This document shows positions 6,573 to 10,208 of a stretch of DNA of 10,208 nt, piece by piece. The notes under the pieces were generated by a model. That model worked only from the letters and a program-made list of their open reading frames with translations. It did not search any database and was not told the DNA's origin. Position 1 is the stretch's first letter; each line of letters opens with the position of its first letter. The translations under genes were made by a program, and so were the position numbers. Source of the stretch: Firmicutes bacterium UBA5389 (GTDB lineage Bacteria > Bacillota > DTU025). The stretch spans positions 1-10,208 of the forward strand of contig DHON01000015.1 of assembly GCA_002409965.1 (NCBI GenBank), in the 5' to 3' direction.

Positions 6573-7691
6573 ATGGCTGAAAACGCCCGCGTCCTCGCAA
6601 GACACATGTTCGCCGGCGGGAACACCGCCGAGGGGTTTCGCTCGTTCTACAACCACATCATCGGCCCTGACGCCGCGCGGGTGATTGTGATCAAAGGCGG
6701 CCCGGGAGTGGGCAAGTCGACTTTCATGAAGAATGTCGCGGACCGCATTACACAGCTCGGGCAGAGCGCGGATTTCTTCCATTGCTCGTCCGACCCGGGC
6801 TCGCTGGACGGGGTGGTCTTCCCCGAGATCGGCGTTGCCCTGATCGACGGGACGGCGCCGCACACAGTCGACCCCCGTTTTCCAGGCGCAGTGGACGAAA
6901 TACTGTATCTCGGAGACTACTGGAACGAATCCGCGATTCGCGCGTCGCGCGATGCGATCATCGCATGCACCAAAGATATATCGCGGCTCTTCCAGAGGGC
7001 GTACCGCTTCCTGCGCACGGCCGGAGACGTGCTGGACGACTGGAGCGAGGCCAACGCTGAGGCGCTGATGGCAGGACCCGCCAACAAAATCGCCCGGTCG
7101 GTCGTGGACCAGATCATCGAGACCGCTCCCGTCGCCGACCGCCCGGGGGTCGAGCGCCACCTGTTCGCATCGGCAATCAGCCCCGATGGTTTCGTCAACT
7201 ACCTCGAGACCGTGGTGGCCAGATGCAACAGAAGGTATGTGGTGCGCGGGGGGCCGGGCTCGGGCAAGTCCACGTTGATCTCCCGCGTGGCAGCCCGCGC
7301 CGTAGAATGCGGCATGGACGCGGAGCTGTTCCACTGCTCACTGAACCCGGCAAGCCTGGAGCACCTGGTGATCCCGTCTATCGGCGCCGCGATGATAACA
7401 TCGGTGGAGCCCCATGAGTGGAAACCATCGCCCCACGATATCGCAGACGATGTGATCATCGACATGGAGCAGTGCCTGGATCCTGCCGCTGTCCGGCGCA
7501 ACCAAGGAATCATCGAGTACGACCGCAAGCTCATGCATGAGGCAATGTCGAGGGCCGTCCACTTCCTGGACGAAGCCCGCCGCGCCCATCACTTCCTGGA
7601 ATCGTTCTACACCCCGAACATCGACTTCGACGCCATAGGCGAACTGAGGGAAAGGACACTCCAGCGTATACTGGCCGCTGGGCTCCACTAA
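6573..7691 (+). CDS. Tandem P-loop NTPase (uncharacterised PRK06851-like family)
   Basis: This is a cytoplasmic protein of 372 residues built from two homologous P-loop halves. Walker A motifs are GPGVGKST at 43-50 and GPGSGKST at 227-234, both intact. Each half continues in parallel: ADFFHCSSDPGSL at 66-78 matches ELFHCSLNPASL in the second half, followed by FPEIGVALID and IPSIGAAMIT. The whole protein is thus an internal duplication. I recognise it as resembling the 'PRK06851' family of ATPases seen mainly in Bacillota, whose function is unknown to me. The HCS-x-[DN]-P-x-SL motif is a family landmark and may bind substrate. The gene is alone on the plus strand, diverges from the LiaF-like gene and ends 4 nt inside the helicase gene. 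Assignment as an NTPase is firm; the biological role is unknown. Confidence 0.85.
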   Translation: MAENARVLARHMFAGGNTAEGFRSFYNHIIGPDAARVIVIKGGPGVGKSTFMKNVADRITQLGQSADFFHCSSDPGSLDGVVFPEIGVALIDGTAPHTVDPRFPGAVDEILYLGDYWNESAIRASRDAIIACTKDISRLFQRAYRFLRTAGDVLDDWSEANAEALMAGPANKIARSVVDQIIETAPVADRPGVERHLFASAISPDGFVNYLETVVARCNRRYVVRGGPGSGKSTLISRVAARAVECGMDAELFHCSLNPASLEHLVIPSIGAAMITSVEPHEWKPSPHDIADDVIIDMEQCLDPAAVRRNQGIIEYDRKLMHEAMSRAVHFLDEARRAHHFLESFYTPNIDFDAIGELRERTLQRILAAGLH

Positions 7692-9991
7692 AGGACTACC
7701 TCAACAACATCTCGGTCTATCCGTCTCATAACATCCGAAATCTTGTCAGCCAGAGCGGCATCGGCCTTGCACGCGGCGCGCACCTGGCGCAGCAGGTCGA
7801 TGCTTCGCCGGAAGGCCGATACTACGTCTCCCTCCGCGTAGGTGGAGCCGCGCAGCATCTCGGCGAACTCGGCGCCCTGGCTCCATTGGTAAGCCAGCGG
7901 CGCCAGGCCGGTGAAGAACCGCACCGCGCTGGCCCCGACGTAGCTCTCCTCCACCATCTCGACTTGAGCCGCTATCTCCCGGATTCTGTCTACATCGAAC
8001 GGCACTGACTTCGCGGGGAACTCACCCCTACGCGGCTCGTAGTCGATGCACACCGCGAGCGATGCTATCTGGTCTTCAGTGAACTCGTGGAATACTCCCG
8101 AGAAAATCAACTCGGTGACAAGCAACTCTTGCGTGTGGAGCTCGCGCGCGATCTCGCCGCGCGGCAGAAGTACGCCGTCTTTCATGTACCCCAGGCGTTC
8201 CAAAAGAGCCTGCTTGCGGCGAAACTCGTGCACGAACCGCTCTTCGCTGCCTAAGCGGCGCATGCGCTCATACAAGCTCTGCATCCGCCCGACGATCACT
8301 CCGCGCCTGGCAAGCAGCTTGCGGCACGCCCTCTTCTGGGCTGTAGTACACTTCCTGGAGTCGAGCGAACCCAGTTCGGCCCGGACCGCCTCCAGCTGCG
8401 AGCGAATATCGGCCCGCTTGTCCTTGCTCCGCCGCCGCCGGGCCGTCCGCTTCAGCTGCAACCGGAGGTCGGCAGCCCGGGCGTTGAGTCCGCTGGCATA
8501 GAGGGGACATCCTGCCCGGTTCAACTGCTCGCACGCGCCGCCCACGATCTCCGATTCCAGCTCCCGCGCGGTGGCCAGGCCAGTCTCTATCTCGTGTCGT
8601 TCCGCGTTCGTCTGGTAACTGGCGAAATTCTGTTTGAGCACTTTATGGATCTCGTCGGCCGAGCGTGTGGCCACGAGGTTGACCACGGTGTTGTAAGACA
8701 CGGTAAACCTGCTCACCAGGGGCTCAACTGTCCGCTCGTCGGTGCTCGGATACTCCTCGGGGCGGAAGTAGTTGAGGTCGGTGAGGATGTACACATAGCC
8801 CTCGGCGTCGATCCCGCGCCTGCCTGCGCGTCCCGCCATCTGGAAGTACTCTTGAGCCGTCATAGGGCGAAAGTCCACCCCGTTGAACTTCCTGACGCTG
8901 TCGAAACAGACGGTCCTGACGGGGAAGTTGATCCCCACCGCGAAGGTCTCGGTGGCGTAGAGCACCCGGATGATCTTGCGTTCGAAGAGGTCCTCCACTA
9001 TCTCCTTGAGCACCGGTAGCAGCCCCGCGTGGTGATACGCTATCCCCCGCTCCAGCGTCTTGCGCATCCGCTTCACGCTGGGCATAGAATCGATGTTCAT
9101 ACCTTCGATCCGATCGTCGAAGAACGTCAGCACCTGGTTTCGTTCCCCGGGCGTCAGGTAGTTCACCAGCTTGCCCAGCTCCTCGGCCTTTTCCTCGCAT
9201 TGCCTGCGGCTGAAGACGAAATACAGGCACGGCAGCTTGCGCTGTTTGGACAGGTAATCGACGAGGTCGATATGGGTAGTCGCGGCGTACTTCGGCCCTT
9301 CCGGCTCCCACAGCTCGTCCGATTCCTCGATTTCCTTATCCCGCTTGGCCTTGAACTCCTTGAGTTCAGCCAGGGTGCAGGCGCCGCGCGTACGGTCATA
9401 CACAAAGTGCCGCAAGGGCACCACGCGCTTGAAGTGCCTCACGACCGCCACTTCGTGGCCTTTGATATCCTGGATCCAGAAGGCCAGTTCGTCGGCGTTG
9501 GGAATCGTAGCCGAAAGGCCCAAAAGGCGCATGGATTCGGGCGCGAAGATGATCGACTCCTCCCACACGGTGCCGCGATCTTCATCCGACAGGTAATGGA
9601 TTTCGTCGAATATGACGTGCGACACCCCATCGAGCGCCTCCGGGCTGAGGTGGAGCATGTTCCGGAATATCTCAGTCGTCATGATGAGGATCTGAGATGT
9701 CGAGTTGACCACCACATCTCCGGTGATTATGCCCACATTGCCCGGTCCCAGGAGTCGCTTGAACTCCTTGAACTTCTGGTTGCTCAGCGCCTTGATGGGC
9801 GCGGTGTATATGACCCGCCGGCCCTGGTTGAACATCTGCTCGATGAGGTAGTCGGCCACGAGGGTCTTGCCCACCCCGGTCGGCGCGGATACCAGAACCG
9901 ACCTCCGCTCCTGCAGGTGTCGAATCGCCTCCATCTGGAACGGGTCTAGCTTGAAACCGCGGTACTCGCTTTGGCGCTCCCCTTGCTGCAT
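7688..9991 (-). CDS. SKI2/Mtr4-like superfamily 2 RNA helicase with DSHCT-type C-terminus
   Basis: This ATP-dependent helicase of 767 residues is of the DEVH/DEIH Ski2-Mtr4-Dob1 class; the actinobacterial relative is HelY. Motifs run in order: Walker A APTGVGKT at 36-43, TAPIKALSNQK at 63-73, DEIH at 129-132, SAT at 160-162, FSRRQ at 260-264, HHAG at 320-323, TETFAVGINFP at 347-357 and QMAGRAGRRG at 384-393. Residues ~465-610 are helical and highly charged, with Cys487/495 and Cys548/556, and the C-terminal ~170 residues fit a DSHCT domain. The likely role is RNA unwinding in RNA turnover or ribosome metabolism, as in Ski2/Mtr4; the substrate is unproven. ATG 9991 is preferred because GGGGAG lies 3 nt upstream and the conserved F-x-L-D-x-F-Q segment begins at residue 13. 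The TTG at 10168 in the same frame lies upstream of the probable transcription start. The stop overlaps that of the convergent ATPase gene. Confidence 0.93.
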   Translation of the reverse strand: MQQGERQSEYRGFKLDPFQMEAIRHLQERRSVLVSAPTGVGKTLVADYLIEQMFNQGRRVIYTAPIKALSNQKFKEFKRLLGPGNVGIITGDVVVNSTSQILIMTTEIFRNMLHLSPEALDGVSHVIFDEIHYLSDEDRGTVWEESIIFAPESMRLLGLSATIPNADELAFWIQDIKGHEVAVVRHFKRVVPLRHFVYDRTRGACTLAELKEFKAKRDKEIEESDELWEPEGPKYAATTHIDLVDYLSKQRKLPCLYFVFSRRQCEEKAEELGKLVNYLTPGERNQVLTFFDDRIEGMNIDSMPSVKRMRKTLERGIAYHHAGLLPVLKEIVEDLFERKIIRVLYATETFAVGINFPVRTVCFDSVRKFNGVDFRPMTAQEYFQMAGRAGRRGIDAEGYVYILTDLNYFRPEEYPSTDERTVEPLVSRFTVSYNTVVNLVATRSADEIHKVLKQNFASYQTNAERHEIETGLATARELESEIVGGACEQLNRAGCPLYASGLNARAADLRLQLKRTARRRRSKDKRADIRSQLEAVRAELGSLDSRKCTTAQKRACRKLLARRGVIVGRMQSLYERMRRLGSEERFVHEFRRKQALLERLGYMKDGVLLPRGEIARELHTQELLVTELIFSGVFHEFTEDQIASLAVCIDYEPRRGEFPAKSVPFDVDRIREIAAQVEMVEESYVGASAVRFFTGLAPLAYQWSQGAEFAEMLRGSTYAEGDVVSAFRRSIDLLRQVRAACKADAALADKISDVMRRIDRDVVEVVL

Positions 9992-10133
9992 GAACTCCCC
10001 GCCTTGTTTGTTTGCTTGTCTGTTCCCACTTGCGCGCCCGCACGTGGCACTACCTGGTATGCACGGTGTGCATCGGTCGATCCGAACAGCGCCGATGCCG
10101 GCGATGATGGCGGCGCCGCAGACGGCGTCTACC
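9992..10133 (-). promoter_or_regulatory. Long GC-rich 5' leader of the helicase gene
   Basis: If transcription starts about 7 nt after the TATACT box, the helicase mRNA carries roughly 140 untranslated nucleotides. They include self-complementary pieces (GGCGCC and a CGCCG/CGGCG pair in the first half, CCAC/GTGG around 10025-10046). I recognise no known riboswitch or leader family. Confidence 0.3.
9995..10000 (-). promoter_or_regulatory. Ribosome binding site of the helicase gene
   Basis: GGGGAG on the minus strand is followed by TTC and then ATG at 9991. The 3-nt spacing is short, so translation may be modest. It is nevertheless the only ribosome site next to an in-frame start here. Confidence 0.5.
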
Positions 10134-10187
10134 ATACTGAGTATACCGGTTCGGGCCGCGTGGCACAATCAGCCAGACGGGTGACAT
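10050..10187 (-). CDS. Possible 45-codon leader ORF, Arg/His-rich
   Basis: ATG 10187 is preceded by a perfect GGGAGG with a 4-nt spacer, and the frame runs 45 codons to TAG at 10052-10050, 58 nt before the helicase ATG. The product would be hydrophobic at the start (SPVWLIVP), then very rich in Arg and His at ~19-33. It could be a small basic protein or a translated leader, or a chance frame, since its body coincides with the candidate helicase promoter. I recognise no homologue. Confidence 0.25.
   Translation of the reverse strand: MSPVWLIVPRGPNRYTQYGRRRLRRRHHRRHRRCSDRPMHTVHTR
10140..10168 (-). promoter_or_regulatory. Candidate promoter of the helicase gene
   Basis: On the minus strand TTGTGC (10168-10163), a 17-nt spacer (10162-10146) and TATACT (10145-10140) give a good -10 (five of six consensus positions) with a half-matching -35. 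Transcription would begin near 10133. Confidence 0.5.
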
Positions 10188-10208
10188 TGAACCTCCCACG
10201 ACTTAAGT

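Noticed and set aside
8724..9949. Long frames antisense or out of frame to the helicase (for example 8724-9311 minus, 9029-9949 plus)
   Set aside because: Shadows of the helicase gene; no motifs, and the helicase frame carries every family motif without interruption.
9992..10168. Helicase N-terminal extension from TTG 10168
   Set aside because: The TTG forms part of the candidate -35 box, lacks a ribosome site, and the added residues have no helicase-like features.

Overview
The window is G+C-rich bacterial chromosomal DNA with compact genes, short gene junctions, strong GGAGG-type ribosome binding sites and frequent TTG starts. Together with a DacA/DacF-type D,D-carboxypeptidase, a LiaF-like membrane protein, an uncharacterised tandem P-loop ATPase and a bacterial Ski2/Mtr4-like helicase, this suggests a high-GC member of the Bacillota (Firmicutes). 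That assignment is inference from gene content and signals. There is no rRNA or other taxonomic marker.

Layout: positions 1-1047 hold no gene I can support, only a GC-rich 7-bp repeat and a few weak stem-loops. Then, all on the minus strand and reading right to left, come two apparent transcription units. The upstream one is a LiaF-like 'toast-rack' membrane protein (5282-6433) overlapping by 4 nt with an 801-residue M28-family polytopic membrane protein (2880-5285). The second starts at a candidate promoter in the 87-nt gap at 2793-2879. It contains a small stand-alone RQC-type winged-helix protein (2328-2792) and, 65 nt on, a D-alanyl-D-alanine carboxypeptidase (1048-2262). To the right, a plus-strand tandem P-loop ATPase (6573-7691) diverges from the LiaF-like gene. 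It meets tail to tail a minus-strand SKI2-family helicase (7688-9991), with stop codons overlapping by 4 nt. The helicase has a candidate promoter and a leader of about 140 nt at 9992-10133.

Two themes run through the window. One is the cell envelope: the carboxypeptidase trims peptidoglycan peptides, and the LiaF-like/M28-like pair is probably an integral membrane partnership. The other is nucleic acids: a helicase and an RQC-like DNA-binding domain. The most notable observation is that the M28-like protein has lost the catalytic glutamate and two zinc ligands while keeping the fold's other landmarks. It therefore looks like a membrane pseudopeptidase, translationally coupled to a toast-rack protein. 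Second are two symmetric Cys-x7-Cys pairs bracketing a charged helical insert in the helicase, and a Cys cluster appended to the stand-alone RQC domain. I see no phage, insertion sequence, CRISPR array, tRNA or rRNA gene.
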